NCBI GenBank assembly: GCA_023897205.1
Contig: JAHWDD010000004.1
Span: forward strand, 5,270,001 to 5,334,000
Direction of reading: 5' to 3'
DNA: 64,000 nt
Source: Exophiala sp. HKRS030
Lineage: Eukaryota; Ascomycota; Eurotiomycetes; Chaetothyriales; Herpotrichiellaceae
Shown: positions 11,340 through 24,119 of the stretch, piece by piece
How the letters are laid out: every line of letters begins with the position of its first letter
Numbering within the stretch: the stretch's first letter is position 1
Made by a program: the position numbers and the translations under genes
Notes under the pieces: generated by a model
What the model was told of the DNA's origin: nothing
Databases searched by the model: none
The model's input: the letters and a program-made list of their open reading frames with translations, nothing else

Positions 11340-12085
11340 GGTTGGGCCCTAGGGAGGATGCTTTGGGATAACAGAAATAGTTATTCACTTCTAGATTTGA
11401 CGTTGAAGAGGAGACGGAATAGGAAGTAGGATCTTAGGAAATTGTGAAATGACAGTTCCGATCGCTCTGATACTTATAGCCTTTCAAGGCAGCCCATGTT
11501 TACACAGCAGAGATCAAAGCGTGCACAAAGCGAAGGTTCACGTCTGCGGGGAGCATGAGAGACCTCGGAGGCTCGGAAGCGTGAAACATTCTGGTACGCC
11601 GGATGATTTGTATCAAGGATACCTACCTCAGCATCCATCTATTCCTTCTTCTTTCATTGTGATTTTGGACAAGACATTATATATGCACCTCGGAATTCAC
11701 AGCCTAAAGTAATCTTAAAAGAGATCACATTTTCTCGCCACGATTGTAAGCATGATGTCCGAGTTGTGATCACTCATTCCGAAAGATTGCTCTGATGCAG
11801 TTCAAACAGGATGGCATAAATCCCCTTCCCTCGGTAACTTGTGAATATGGAGGCTAACGGACGAGGACGGACATTACGGACGAGTCTCTTCACGTGACAA
11901 GGGGCTTTACGATTGGCTCGGGCCGAGATTGAGCCAGTCTCTAACCACATTCCGTAAGAGCCTGGTCGGGATGTATTATCATTTATCCGGACGTTCAGAC
12001 TCTCAAAATTTTGAAAGTCCTAATTTCCCCACCATGATGGGTGGTACAGGATCAATTTGCCCGCAAGCCTTCTGATCAAGAAATC
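11340..12085. other. Divergent promoter region of the small membrane protein and TSR4
   Basis: No coding signal. It separates two outward-facing starts. A CACGTGAC E-box-like site lies at about 11892-11899 inside a GC-rich patch; its use is speculative. Confidence 0.4.
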
Positions 12086-13314
12086 ATGCCGACGTACGAT
12101 AGTGACTCTTCGGAGTCGGGCGACGACGATTATTCAACAACTAATGTAACGCTAGGCTATGCCAGTAAAGAGTCGACCGGAGACGATATCAGTCACCTTG
12201 GGGCCATCCCACATGGCTAGACAACAACTTCACTCCACCTGCGTCTCTTGCTAGATGTAAAATATGTAACGGGCACATGTCGTTGTTGCTACAATTGAAT
12301 GCAGACTTGCAGCAGTTCTTTCCCCATGACGAACGCAGACTACACCTTCTTACATGCAGGAAGAAAACCTGCTCCAAGAAATTTGGCAGTATTAGAGGGT
12401 TTCGAGAGGTCAAGAAGCCTGCTGTGAGAGAACGAAAAGCAGGGCCAGATCCAAAGACCTCTGATACGAACTCAAGGCAGCCGCAGCAAGATCTGGGCTC
12501 TGCACTGTTCGGAGGCACTAGTTTCTCATCTACGTCGAACAACGCAAACCCTTTCTCCTCAGCTAACACTTCAACATCGTCGCAACCCGTCAATCCATTC
12601 GCATCGATCGGCGCACCGTCATCCCTCGCCTCTCTCCCCCCTCAAAGACCAGTCAAAGATACTCAACCGCCGGCAGAGTCATTTGCGGACAAATTGAAGA
12701 TTGGAGTAGAAACAGGAGACAAGAGCAAACAGGACGCGGTGACAGAATCTTGGCCAGAAGAATCCCAATTCCCACCTCCGTATACATCCTTTTACCTAGA
12801 CGCATATCCTGAGGAATTGGAGAAAGAAGACAAATCAAATCTCACCGAAGCCCAGGCGTCCAAGACACAATATGACACAGAAGAAGGTGGAAGCGGGGGT
12901 ATTGAGAAAGACACATTTGAATCATCTCTAGACAAGACGTTTCAAAAATTTTCGGATCGGGTAGCGCAGAACCCTGAACAGGTATTGCGGTACGAATTCA
13001 AGGGTGAGCCACTTCTGTATTCAGGTTCAGATAATGTGGCGAGCAGATTCTTGGTACCACATGGAAAATCGGGAGCCGTTAGAGGAATGCCCAGATGTGA
13101 GAGTTGTGGCGCTCAGAGAGTATTTGAACTACAACTGGTGCCAGGTTTGATTTTCGAACTAGAAAAAGATGAAGCTATGGATCTTGAAGATGGCATGGAA
13201 TGGGGGACCATTATTCTGGGAACATGTGTTAACAATTGCGGTGAAGCTGGCAAGGTCAGTTTTCGCGAAGAATGGGTCGGAGTTCAGTGGGAGGAACGGA
13301 TCGCGAAGAAATGA
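12086..13314 (+). CDS. TSR4: TSR4/PDCD2-family 40S assembly chaperone; apparent 1-nt frameshift near the N-terminus
   Basis: Tsr4 (PDCD2 family) is the dedicated co-translational chaperone of ribosomal protein uS5/Rps2 and is essential in yeast. The N-terminus carries the family start (YDSDSS acidic patch, NVTLGYASKE, ISHLG), then PTWLD, a CxxC pair in ARCKICNGHMSLLLQLNAD, and a second CRKKTCSKK pair. The middle is a low-complexity linker. The C-terminal PDCD2_C domain is clear: QVLRYEF, GEPLLYS, MPRCESCGAQRVFELQLVP and a WGTIILGTCVNNC strand. As printed, the ATG at 12086 meets a stop at about 12210, because the first 39 codons and the rest differ by one base. Adding one G to the G4 run at 12200-12203 restores ISHLG-GHPTWLD and a 409-residue protein. 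No intron can explain the shift. The internal ATG at 12277 would lose conserved sequence. Confidence 0.9.
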
Positions 13315-16300
13315 GCAATCGATTCTTCCGCAACAAGTCCATGCAACAAGAACGAGGACATTATTTCCTGCACGGCTCTGTTGAGAAATGTCGACATATC
13401 CAGCAGAGGATAGAAGGCGACCTTCGCAGCTCTTACTCCTCTACGACGATGTTCATTGCGCCACGCTATTCTTCATTGATAGAGTTTGGAAATTTGCCTC
13501 GCTCGTATGCTGTAGCATAAACTTGGATTTGACTGCAGACGGGTTTGACAGGCTTTCCATTTAAGATTGAAGCATACGAGCTGACCAAACATGCCTGTGT
13601 GCATGCAATATAACCCTGCTGTGATCGGCGACGTCACGCATCTCATTGTCAGCCGTACGGTGCCACCTCATATCAACTCAACCTCATCTACGGAGTAGTA
13701 AGTCAGTCCTAGATTCGGTAAATGACCGGGCAAGTAGATTCCTAGCTCCGCCATTCTTTAGCCCTCGGCGAGTGACACAACAGCAGGGAATTGTGTATTT
13801 ACACGACGAGGACATTCGCTGTCGGGTCGATCCGAAAGCAGTAGCCTCGCGACTTGTGATTCGTGCTTAAGACAGACCACTGTCGTCCACACAGTCCATG
13901 AATGAATGGTCCGTCAATCATTTAAGCGACACAAAAACTACCACCAAAACCCCTCGTCTAAGCCCTAACACTGTCGTTCCAATGAGAAGCGGACCAAACA
14001 GCCCTCCTCTCTTCTCTTATTTTTTCTTTTTTTTAGCCCTGGTCCTCGTCCTGGCACGTTCGGGACTGATTTTCTTTGATATCTCCACCTTTCCACCCCG
14101 CGCCAATCCAGACTAAGTTCGTTAGCGCGCCACGCTAGCCGCCTGGGCATGCCGCATCCGGGGCCGCACGACGCGTGCCGACGCGTAAAGTGGAAATTCG
14201 TTTCGGGAAAAAAGTACACACCGCGCAACCCCCACCAACATCAGCCAACGGAGCAAGACAGCTAATCTTACCTTCTTACGAATGAACGCTTTGGACCACG
14301 GCGGTTCCATTGCGTGACTTGGTGCTTGGTGGATAGTCAAGATCAAGAGAAGAGTAGATTCATCCACATCATGTATTTTTGAGGCTTTATTGCGTGCTTC
14401 GAAGAGCTGACGCTGGATTGAGCTTTCTCCAAACAGCTAACGGCGCGAAATCAACAATTTATCTCAGACAAGACACGGATACGAGCATGTCAGCAAAACA
14501 TCTTCCTCTGGCAGGAATCATCCACAGATATGCTCATCATTCAATCGATTGTCGCGATTATGCCGGGTCGCATGTCCTAGTCTGACCCTCCCTTCCCACT
14601 TCCCATGTAAGTACAATGCAATGCGATGCAACGCATTGGTCCCATAAAAGATGTAGGCTTCAAATCTTGCTTTCCAACTTTACAGGGCAGGCCATATGTA
14701 TAGGTGGAGGTTAGATCTTGGGCAAAGCAGATGTCCGATGCCGTTCGTGACCCCTCCATGTTCCAAGTTCCTGGTTAGTGGTCACAATCCCTGCGATGGG
14801 GTTTCGCCACATGTTCTCGCTTGTGTGAGGAGCTGTACTTTCTTGACTTCTTGACTTCGCATGGCGCGACTAGTTAGACTGTCGCTACTACATACATTTG
14901 CGCAAGTGTGGCTCGAGGATGTGTGCATAGTCAAGGCAGATCGGTTGGCAAGCAGGCAAGGCCGAGCTGAGGTCTGGGCAGTTCGACAAACAGTCTTTGG
15001 GATTTGAAATCAAGAAGCTCAATAGAGATCTCATTGGCATTCGATAGCCGCCGATCGTCCTAACTTATTGCTCCCTGCGAGTGCTCGTAGGCATTCTATG
15101 TGTACCGATGTAGCATTCGACGCGCATTGTTCCGTTGTGCAAGCGTAATCGTCCTTCACGACACCAATACTTGAAGCTGTCCGTCATTGGATCCAAATCT
15201 TCTTAAAGTCATACATATCGCCACAAAGTTCTAACAGTAGCAGGACACGACGAACCCCACGTCAAATTTGCCGGACCTTGCCGATCATGCAAGCACTCTC
15301 GAGGCCTGCCGCTAATTGACTGCTTGATTGACAAACTACGGAGTAAGTTGGGAATCAAGGATGTCATTTTTATGGAGACCATGGACAGCCTGACAGGGCA
15401 GAGCATGACAGCGGAGAAGGCGGCTCGGGGAGGAAGGGCTGACATTTTGTGGCTTGCTGCTTGATGGCGCACAATGGCGTTGGTCAGGACTCAGGACCTC
15501 GTTTCGGAGTGCGGAGTTTGTCCACAAAACTGTCCTTTGAATCTTTGATTAAGTCGGTAGATCTCCGTTCATTCATGGGTGGACTACAGAGTACAGAGAC
15601 AGAAAGGTGATTATCAGAGGCGAGAGGTGGCGAGAGGCGCTCGCGCTGGAAGTGAGACTGTAGTGGGGGTGGATGGTGGAAGTTGGATTCAAGACATTGG
15701 CCTAGCTATACTTGGTGATTCTAAGAAGTGAGCGGTCGGTAGGCCATGGCCATCGGGCACTTCAACCGCACAATTGTAAATTGTCGGAATGAAACGAAGA
15801 ATGAATGAATGGCAGAACAGCCTGCCACGTATGAGTTCCTATCTTTGCGGCGCTGGAACAAATATCGCTTCACCTGGTTCGATTTTACGTACACATCACA
15901 GCCTCCTCACCGGAGAGCGCGAAATGAACCTCTCTGCGGGTTTTGTTTCGTTTTTATATGTTCAAGCAATCCGCCAGCGAGCTAGTCAGCCAGCCAGCCA
16001 GCCAGCCGCTCGACCGTTTTACCGGCCGATAGACTGATCGATCACCCTAGTCGGCCACCTGGTCGCAGATAGAGAGACTCATGACTTGTAGGTCATGCAG
16101 TGTGACGGGCTGATAACAAATCTCATGGGAAGCAATGCCAGGACGGGCCGCGTGTAAGGTCACCCAACCTACCCTTTTCCCCAGGGATGGAGAGATAGGT
16201 CGGTCTGTACGACGGGCGTCGACAACTCATCATCAACTAACATTTACAATACTTGCCATCCGGCCATAGAAGAAGAGTTGTGATGCTGGCACTGCTGGAC

Positions 16301-18613
16301 AACTACTCCATACGTACGTAATAACATGCGAGCATGTATGCATGGCAACGACAAGAAAGTCACGCGTATGCTGCTATCTTTGCATTTCGCACATGATATC
16401 CGCAAGCGACGCTTGGACAAAATGCAGTACTGAATGAAGGAATGAACGTATGAACGGATCCATGTGCGATGACCACACATATGGATCCAGGACCACAGGA
16501 GATCTTCAAGGATCAACACAGCTCTGCAGACGTATGGAACTTCAAGTCTCAAGATATCTACGGAGTTGGCATTCGCCCTTTGTAGCGGGCATCCACAGAG
16601 GCCTGGCACTTGAGAGCTAGTAATCAACAAAACATCTCGAGTCAGTTCTTTCTCGCGTCATTTTCGACTAGTTCAGGAAACAAGAAAACACATATCCACG
16701 CGACACGTACCTTAAGAAGCCTAGCCATGATTCAAAACAGGTAACAGACGAGTAGCTAACTAAGTAGTTAGTTAGAGTGCGTGCAGAAGCGCCCTCGTCG
16801 AGCCTCCACTTTGGTCCTTGTTTTGAGGGAAAAAAAGAGTCAAAGGATGGGTCGTACAGTCTCGTCATCGCGCATTAGTTTTCGCTTTCGGTTATGCACA
16901 AAGCCAGCGCGAGAGTCGAGAGTCGAGCGTCGAGGTCGTTTTTGGGCCTAATTTTATCTTGCTTGCAGGTAGATGGTCCATGTGAGTATGTACATACTAC
17001 TGAACTATCCAGCTAGGTGCCAGCTAGCTTCTGCCAATGTAGTTATGAACTTACTTAGGCTCTACTAGGGGTTTTCTGTCTCTTGATGTTTGACGACATT
17101 TGACAGAAAACCTTGACATACAGACTTCGTGCATGCAAATACGGAACACATGCTGCGATACTCTAGTTAGCTGAAAAAGACTCGGTTGTTCGGCTAGAGC
17201 ATCCCGATGCCGGTCGAAGGCCTGAGGATGTCTTCGTATCGACTCGAGCTTGGTACTCGCCTATCACAGTCAGAGGTAATCAGGGCTGTTGGTCAAGACT
17301 CGACTTGAGACAAAAAGGTCCGGAGAACCGGGCCAAGGCAGGATAGATAGCCAGATAGCCAGAGGAGAGATTGTTCATGACAAGGAGGTCGAGGGGAACG
17401 ATCCACAAAGGCAAGCCATGATTTGGACTGTAGATAGCAAGCAGCAGCAGCAGCGGCCGCCGCCGGAGAAGGCACGCGAGAAATGTGATGATTGACGTTA
17501 TTATGCAGTCCCTCTAACTGAAAAGACTGATAGCCTGCAACCTTCCAAGTGGCCTGTAAAAACTGCTGTAGCCAGTATCTACTCCGTACGGGCTACTGCG
17601 GAGGAAGCTGGCCGCGGCAGCAGATGGTGGAATGAAATGCGACCGGCTGTCTCAGAGTCAGCCACGGGCTTTACCTTTGTCGCCTTCGAGATTCGAGACC
17701 TTGGTAAGAACACGCGTGGCTACGGTAGGGTTACCTAGCTAGGCTGGCATGGCTGGCAACAAGGTTCCATCGTCGTATCTTTAGCCTTTGCCACCATGAG
17801 ATTGAAGTAATGATGTAGGCAATAAGCCCTGTATCTTTGATTATTGCACTTCTGCTCTAGTTTTAGTCACTTTTTAGGCCAGTGTAGCAGCTGACAAAAT
17901 GCGGGGGATTTGACCGAGTGTATGTTGGTGAGACGGCATCACGAGCTCAACCAAGAGAAAAGTAGGATTCATGTATTTCCTAGGTGTGGTGATCAGCGAG
18001 AGTGTAACCCCGGACAGGTGGTGCAAGCATTAATGAAACCCCAAGAGTGAATCAGGTTATGATTTATTCGTACTAGTATTCTCGGTTGTAAACTACCTAC
18101 GTATAAGGCTACCTAAAGTAGCTAGCTAGCTATGGACTGGACGGCATTCGTGAATTTGTTGCTATGAAACGGCCGTGAGTGCTTGTGGATCAATGAGTCC
18201 AGTCACACTGTGACCATGGTTCAAAATGCACTCATGCAAAATGACAAGACTTGTATAACCAAACAATAGACCGTGGCAGGGCGGGCAATTTGAAGCCCAG
18301 GATATCGATCAAGGTGATCCTCGCTCCTCATGAAAAGACTAGCTCCATGATGGGTACTGGTATTTTCCTGACGTGAATCTCCTTTTTAATCCAACACCGT
18401 CGACGAAACAGCCTTTTGACTTAGATCCCAATAAAACAATTTGTGCTCCTTCCCTTTGCTGTTATGGTAAAAGACAAAAACTTTGTTGTATGCTATTCGT
18501 ATCATTTCGAGTAGTTCATAAGACACATGTCCAGAGTGTCGTAGTGTTCTGAATCGTCGTAACCATGCCGACCATATTCGACAGGAGGAGGGTTGCCATG
18601 AATGTGACAAGTT
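13315..18613. other. 5.3-kb gene-free convergent interval
   Basis: Both flanking genes end here, so no promoter is needed, yet the interval is over 5 kb. I find no coding sequence, tRNA-like B-box or transposase remnant. It holds short tandem repeats, several TACGGAGTA-type motifs (13688, 15336, 17579), CTAG-rich patches and a CAG/CCG run near 17441-17465. Confidence 0.5.
15987..16007. repeat. (CAGC)n short tandem repeat
   Basis: Five consecutive CAGC units followed by a partial unit in non-coding DNA. Confidence 0.85.
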
Positions 18614-19802
18614 CTAAGATCTTGGCATGAGTTCATCACCCAGTTGAAGAGCGAGACCATGACTGGTAGGAGCTTTACGTGACATGGTTGGGCTTCCGTT
18701 TCCAGGTTGTAAATTGTCAAAGTTCAGAGATCTTCTTGTGAAACGGCCAGGAGTTTTGGCCATACTTGGTGTTCGTCCACCCCAATGAGCCTGACCTGGG
18801 GACGGTGTAACGTTGCAGAAATCGGCAAGATTGAAATTCTGCCCGGGGGTTTGTAGAGCTCCATTGAAAAGACCCATGTTCGTCCCAGGGGTGGTCATGA
18901 CGGAAGAGGGGAGGTGTGTATGTTGTGAGGGAGGCGTGGAAGGTGGCTCTTTGGAAGAGAACGGACGATGCAAGTGGATAGCAGGAGAACGAGAGGGGAA
19001 TTCGCCAGGTAGAGAAGAAGGTCAGCACCGGCTTGCTTAGCATGGACATTGACATGACGTTTGGTCGGAGGGGGTGTTCTGGGTGGAGATGAAGAGAGAA
19101 TGCTGCTCGAGGGTTCGTGGGAGAAGGATGGCATTGGGAGGTCATGGTCATCGTCGTCTGAGTGGACATCAAACATGGGAGAATCGTCATGAGAAGGCTG
19201 AGGTAGAGTTGCGGTTTCAGGATCAAAAGATCCACGATCTTGAAATGACTGGGATCTTCCTAGAACAGGAGATGATTGAGCAAGTCGGTGGTCATGCTTC
19301 CAATTCTGGTTGGAGGATCTTTCTAAACCGATTGAAGACGACCGAACTCTTTTTCTCGAGGCCAAGGGATGATCAGGGACTTTGAAGGTGGCACCATTTG
19401 GCTTTGAGAATCGGTTGTTGGCGATAGATGAGGTGGAGACAAAGTCGTCGTCCGAGACTGGTGAGCCATCTGAATGAATATCATGTTCAAAAAATGGTCG
19501 TTTTCTTTTTAGCTTTTCGGTGTACTCTGGTTCGATGCTGGATAGGGTTCGATCTTGCCAACCATTTTGAGCCTTGAAACTTGCAAAAGCCAGGCAGTCT
19601 TGAAGGTTACGAGCCACCTAGAGAGAGACACGGACTGGTTAGTTTTTCATTGTGTGAGGTCTCAAAAAGGGTGAATTGTGGTGGTGGGGACTGGCAAAAT
19701 GGGAGCTGGTAGAAATGGTACCTTTGCAATTTCCACTCTTCTCATGACCTTCTCAGCGACTTGCTGAGATGCAGCAAAGGGATCATGCTGCTGAGAGGTC
19801 AT
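18614..19802 (-). CDS. WHI5/NRM1-family G1/S transcriptional repressor; apparent 1-nt frameshift
   Basis: Likely repressor of SBF/MBF-type E2F-like transcription. Exon 1 (19802-19722) encodes a short helical start, MTSQQHDPF..., ending VEIAK. After a 104-nt intron, exon 2 begins VARNLQDCLAFASFKAQNGW, a good match to the GTB motif that Whi5 and Nrm1 use to bind Swi6. The middle is disordered and rich in S, P and D with many SP/TP sites, as expected for a CDK target. The tail carries TTPGTNMGLFNGALQTPGQNF, a GRTPSMAKTPGRF segment and RRSLNFDNL. The first part and the tail are in frames one base apart. One extra C in the C4 run at 18998-18995 (minus-strand sense) would give LLLYLANSPSRSPAIHLHRP and a protein of about 361 residues. 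Filamentous fungi often have one gene for both roles, so I do not choose between WHI5 and NRM1. Confidence 0.82.
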
Positions 19803-22193
19803 GTTGTTACAGAAAGAAATGCCGTGTGAGACCAACATTTAGGAATGGGATGATTCCTAGGATTGAAGGTCTGAGGGCCAGAGTAATAAGAAGGAGGAAA
19901 AGGTAATGGAGCAGGTGTCAAATATCTGAGGTTGCCCGGAACGTCCAAGCGCAGTGCCAGGATGAGGTGGATGGAGGTGGATGGAAATGAGATGCTAAGT
20001 TGCTAACTACGTGAAGTAGTCCGTAGGTGGAACGGCTTAGAGGCTTAGAGGCAATTGGGCGAAGTGCCAAGTTGACTTGAGATGCCACTGACAGATCTCT
20101 GATCGTGTGGGGCTTTTGCTTGCCAATGCCGTCTCGCCGTCTACTAGGTGCCGTCCAATGCGTGAGAGTCAGGGCAACGGTACGGAGGTGTGTTTCGCGG
20201 GATAAAGACTGGGTCTTGCTGGACCACTTTTGAATCTTGTTTTTGAGATGGGACTAGTAGAGAGGATCAAAGGAGCATATTGGGTGTTGGATTGTTCGGG
20301 TTCGGATGAGTGATTGAGACTGGTTTGAGAAAGACGTGAGGATCGACGAGGTGAAAGAAAAACGAATGAGACTGCGGAAATGTGAGGTTCAAAAGTGCAA
20401 GTCGGAGAATCCCTAGGTAGTGGTAGAAGGAGCAACTACCTAGTACTGGCCTAACTAGTACTTGGGGCAGGTGCGGTGGTTAGCACTTAGCAGTTACTAC
20501 GAGAGTGACATAAGGACGGACCCAACTAACGAGTAGACCTACTCTAGGTGCAGTTAGACCACTTAGTACGGAGGCTTCAGGTCCCTAACACTGGGTAATG
20601 AATGGGATTGGTAGAGGCCCAGAGGCAATGATGATTAACTACTTAAGGGAGGGGTTTAGCGTTTAAGCAGCCACTACCGGGGATCCACTCCCAGGCTCTT
20701 TGACTACGGAGTACGAGTCTGTGAGTCTGTGAGTCTCTGACTGGACCACTACAAACCACTGTTCCCTGCCTTGCTGCTGCATTCTGCCGTGGCTGGAGTC
20801 TCAGATCAAGGCCAATTGGCTGTGGTTTGATCAGCTCGCCTACTTCGCAACTCACTGGCCCGCTAGATACCTAGTGCTCTGTAGGTTAACTACCGAGGTG
20901 CCTAGAAGGTACGAAGTACTTATTCCCTAGGTGCTAATAATGGCACTCGGGGGCATCTTACAGGTAAGAACTGCCTAGGTACTACTTAACTAGATTGGTT
21001 ACCGATCACCGGTCGCTAGCCAGGTGCCAACTAGGCCAGCTGGTCACTGGATTGGTTGTATGCACCTCGCACAACCCCTTGGGCCTGAGACTCTCGTCGA
21101 CGCTCCTCGACCTCTTAAGCTACCACACAAACGACGCCGTGGACGCACTTCTGCAATCCTTCTCAAACCCACGTTTCTCCCTTGCCCAATGATCTGCCCA
21201 AATTGAACAATTCCGATGCTGCATTTCCTCATCTCACATTCTCACCTTCAACTCTGGCGCCTACCGCGAACAGAGATCCCTGAAGTTTGCCTCAGGACTC
21301 AGGCTCCGTTGTGACTCTCGACTTTTCAGGCACTTTGCCCGTTTCGCTTATCGGTGGACCAGGTCACTGATGTTTTAATAAGGAGGCTGTCAAACCCAAT
21401 CCTCGGGAATCGGGTGAGAGTCCACGGGCACGAAAGTTCTGATACAAAATGTTAGTCGCTCTTTCCTGTTGGCCTGTCAAATTCTTGAAATTTCCAAGTG
21501 CATGAACTAAAGGAGGCAATTGCAGGGAAGTTGCTCAGAGACCTCCTTTGCTCCTTCCTGCGATCCATAGTTATGTACCTGCCTGCCTACCTAGGACACA
21601 GAGGCAGGTACTTGGGACGGTACACCCACGTGCCGAGCACTTACAACCGAATTCCGCTTCTCATCTCTGAGGCACCAAGTACGTCTTTGAGTTTGCCAGA
21701 CCTTGGAAGTTGGATCAAGGTACAGAATAATAGTCCATTCTTCCTGGTTCAGTGGTTCCTTACCGGTTGTGGCGTAGCCAAGTAGCATTGATAATCCCTG
21801 GTCATTCGCTTCCATGTCTCAATCTATGGCAGATATAATCTCGGTACTTCAATGCCTCACTCGATTTTCCACCCGCCTTTGCAACATGGCATCGAGGACT
21901 TGGAATCATTGACTTGTTGCAATATGCAAATTTGCAACTCGTTGACAGCGTGATATAGCATGACAATTTAACTGAAATTTATCCTACCGGCGAAGCATCC
22001 AGGGCTGCACTTCTCAACCAACAAGGCTGGAGACTGTCAATCAGGATAGCCACGCGATTCGTCAATTGCATCAAGTTCCAATGGTCTTCGACACATTCTG
22101 TTACACAAGCCGTTACTCCAACAGGTGAATCACTTATGTCTATGCAGGTTTCCCTGAAACCGATACAAAGTGTCAAATCCTTATGCTTCTGCT

Positions 22194-22256
<63 letters not shown>

Positions 22257-24119
22257 GTTCGGCCTTGCGGTTAACAACGTAAACACTGCCCAAGACTTGC
22301 CACTTGGCCACATTGTATAATCGACCGGATCACAAATACCAACGGATTTTGCTGCTGTGCGATACTCCCGGCGATCCAAAGCAATCACCGCATTGTAAAT
22401 CAGAACTCAGATACAACAAAATAGATCAATGTCGTCTCGGATCTCGGCTGGCATCTTGTGATCCAGAATGGTACGTTCGTGTTCGAATAGCTAGTTTTCG
22501 TTATCCCTTTGTTACACATGAAGCGGGAGAGATATATCGTGGACCATCACTCTCTGCTTCATGTCTTTCTTCCCAGTAGTATTCAAAACTCAAGAATCAA
22601 GACACAAGGTTCATCGTTGAGTCGTGTTTCCATAACCATGGACTGGGCCAGGTCTAGTTACTGCCAGAGTAGCATCCCTTGGTATCTCTCATGTCGGTGA
22701 AATTGGTTGTCTTGAGCCGACTTGGTTATCAGATTGCGCCATGTGCGCCAATAGAAACCCACCAAACTGCCATCGATTGCGGCACATGTTCGCCCAGCAC
22801 GGGGCCACAATCGAGCGGACCAACGTCATCAGGCCTAACAAGAAGAGGTACCTCCGGGCGCCAGACCTACCTCAGCAAAGTCCCCGAGACGAGAAGACGA
22901 CGGCGGGCGAGAATCAGCGAGATATCCACCAGCGACGCATGGCTTTTCCCAGCCAAATTCGCTGCCAGTGATCACTTTCCCACCCATGAGCCATGGCCAT
23001 ATTGACCAGCTGGTCAGGGCGAGGAGGTTCCTTTGGAGGCCGTCGTCGCCCATCGTGGCCCGTGCTACCTAGTTAGATCCTTACGTTGACTCTGGAGCCA
23101 ACTAGGCCGATCCCACTTCCAATTGATTGGCCTGGAGGCTCTGACTTGTCAGGACTTCAGAAGTTATCATCCACCGATGGAAGTACAATGACGCTTCCAA
23201 TACTACGGGGTTGGGAGTCTGGCACGATTGGCATGGCAAGGCCTGACTGACCTGTTCGATAACAAATCGCCGTCCCTGTCGCCCAGCCGCTGGCTATTCA
23301 TCAATGAGTCGTAGCTGATTACAGGAAACCTGTTCATTATTGCTGGAGCCAAGTTCGATCCGGTCCAAGTGAAATGGTCAGTGGTAACTTGATGACTTGG
23401 TAAGGAGTAGCTTGCGAGGTGCCGGTCGATAACTGGCAATAGTGTTGGCGCATGGTGGAAGTCGCAGAAATTGGAGGTCGCTCCTTCCCTCCAAGTGGAC
23501 ACTTGCGAACCAACATTTCCGACGAATGATGCAACTTCAGGTCTTCAAGTCTTGAACTCTTGACCTTTTCCATCTTCCATGGCCTCTCCGTGAGTCGTGG
23601 CCTTTTGTACTCGCACTCTGCTTGTCCTGGCCTTGGTGGTCTGTGTGTTGGTCTCGGTCTGTCGACTCGTCGCCATCTGGCAGCTCATACCCATCTGCGT
23701 ATGCTCCCCACGCCGTGCCCTCTTCTCTTTGGTGGGAATCTACAACCTGGTCAAAGCTCACCAAACCCTGTCCTTTCCAGATTCCGATCCGCCCACCAGC
23801 ATTGGCGCAGTTTTCACGTCTTTCTTCATCGTCGACGCTGTGGTTGACGCTGTCGTTGTCGCTGTCGATATCTACAACGTCCTCGGTGCTCTCTTACACC
23901 TCTCCCACCTCACCTTCACTCGCTTGTAACTAATCACGCCATTTGCTTGTTGTGGTCGAAGGTTCCCGACCCCTCTCCTTGCAGCAGCTTCGGAGCAGCT
24001 CCAATTTCATATGCATTTGTCCTACATTTTCATCCTTCCGCGCCAACACACCTGAGTCTTCCTAGACCAGCCGACCAGATGAGAGAGCGGTACTTTGAAG
24101 TCTCTTAGTCAATTTCGTC
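19803..24119. other. 4.3-kb divergent intergenic region
   Basis: Lies between the start codons of the WHI5-like and metallopeptidase genes. Contains CTAG/GTAC-rich short repeats (about 20430-21000), a TACGGAGTAC motif at 20705 and a TTTC microsatellite. Open frames around 23560-23930 lack an ATG and read as low-complexity hydrophobic sequence, so I treat them as pyrimidine-rich leader. Confidence 0.45.
22193..22256. repeat. (TTTC)n microsatellite, about 16 units
   Basis: Near-perfect TTTC array of 64 bases in non-coding DNA; on the other strand it reads as a spurious KERKKERK frame. Confidence 0.95.

Noticed and set aside
12086..13314. Programmed ribosomal frameshifting as the explanation for TSR4
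   Set aside because: No slippery heptamer or downstream structure was evident, and the same one-base lack occurs in three other unrelated genes.
22193..22256. Lysine/arginine-rich frames KERKKERK on the minus strand
   Set aside because: Direct translation of a TTTC microsatellite.
23330..23380. Possible tRNA B-box (GTTCGATCC)
   Set aside because: No T-stem pairing, A-box or acceptor stem around it.
23597..23929. 110-residue hydrophobic frame that could be a membrane peptide
   Set aside because: It lacks an ATG start and is explained by a pyrimidine-rich leader before the metallopeptidase gene.
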